Shown one piece after another: positions 6,500 to 6,668 of a stretch of 6,668 bases of DNA. Location of the stretch: assembly GCA_900320235.1 (NCBI GenBank), contig ONRO01000034.1, positions 1 through 6,668 of the forward strand, written 5' to 3'. Each line of letters begins with the position of its first letter. Positions within the stretch are counted from its first letter, which is position 1. Source of the DNA: an uncultured Eubacteriales bacterium. GTDB taxonomy: Bacteria; Bacillota; Clostridia; Oscillospirales; Acutalibacteraceae. Under the pieces are notes generated by a model, which saw nothing but the letters and a program-made list of their open reading frames with translations, ran no database searches and was not told where the DNA came from. Position numbers and translations under genes: made by a program.

Positions 6500-6668
6500 G
6501 GCTGGAAAAAGAAACCAGTCCGTCAGGGCAGCGTGACGTTGCACCCTTGATTCACGGCTTTTATAGCTTGAAAAAGTTTTTCTCCGGCACCGCCCGGCTT
6601 TTTGAGCCTGAACTGCTGATATCCTTTCTGCTAAAAACTCCCAGAATTATTTTACACGAACCCTGCCC
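6500..6668. other. Non-coding stretch upstream of metG, possible structured RNA
   Basis: I find no gene here on either strand. Several complementary segments are visible: GGGCAGCGTG (6526-6535) can pair with CACG-(AACC)-CTGCCC (6655-6668), closing about 120 nt; GGCT (6596-6599) pairs with AGCC (6605-6608); and CGTCA (6521-6525) pairs with TGACG (6534-6538), competing with the first. It could be a small RNA, the 3' end of an upstream transcript, or plain spacer. It matches no RNA family that I recognise (not tmRNA, RNase P or SRP RNA). Confidence 0.25.

Noticed and set aside
6582..6597. A T-box-like sequence (minus strand GGGCGGTGCCGG) upstream of metG
   Set aside because: It resembles GGGTGGTACCGCG but has CGGT where the invariant TGGN is needed to pair with the tRNA acceptor end. 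It also lies upstream of the predicted metG transcription start and has no specifier loop that I can see.

Overview
The window looks like ordinary chromosome from a low-to-moderate GC Firmicute, most likely a gut-type Clostridia (Ruminococcus/Oscillospiraceae-like). That guess rests on strong AGGAGG-type ribosome sites, GTG and TTG starts, AT-rich spacers, a lipoprotein with a Gram-positive style leader, and a methionyl-tRNA synthetase with a C-terminal tRNA-binding domain. I assign no species. All five genes are on the minus strand, so transcription runs from high to low coordinates. I see no mobile element, CRISPR array, tRNA or rRNA.

In transcription order: 6668-6500 is an unassigned non-coding stretch with some hairpin potential. 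A good promoter (TTGAAT, 17 nt, extended TG-N-TAAAAT) then drives metG (GTG start at 6384, stop at 4429). Downstream of metG is an unusual cluster of mutually complementary CGGAG/CTCCG segments ending in an intrinsic terminator (about 4352-4285). A second clear promoter (TTGACA, 17 nt, TATTTT) drives ilvA, a threonine ammonia-lyase with one ACT domain (4175-2979). After 73 nt comes a membrane-anchored transglutaminase-like lipoprotein (2905-1793), and after 113 nt comes ridA (1679-1305). Two hairpins, one of them overlapping the ridA stop codon, separate ridA from the last gene. That gene starts with TTG at 1226 and runs off the left edge. It encodes a multi-pass membrane protein made of two HPP-like halves plus a proline-rich tail.

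Functionally, IlvA releases reactive 2-aminocrotonate from threonine, and RidA-family enzymes hydrolyse such enamines/imines to 2-ketobutyrate. The two therefore make sense together in one transcription unit. The lipoprotein between them and the duplicated membrane protein after them have no obvious part in that chemistry. They are the least explained genes here.

I found no convincing new biological system. The items most worth a second look are the duplicated HPP-like protein, the four-segment structure between metG and ilvA, the unexplained lipoprotein between ilvA and ridA, and the non-coding stretch upstream of metG.
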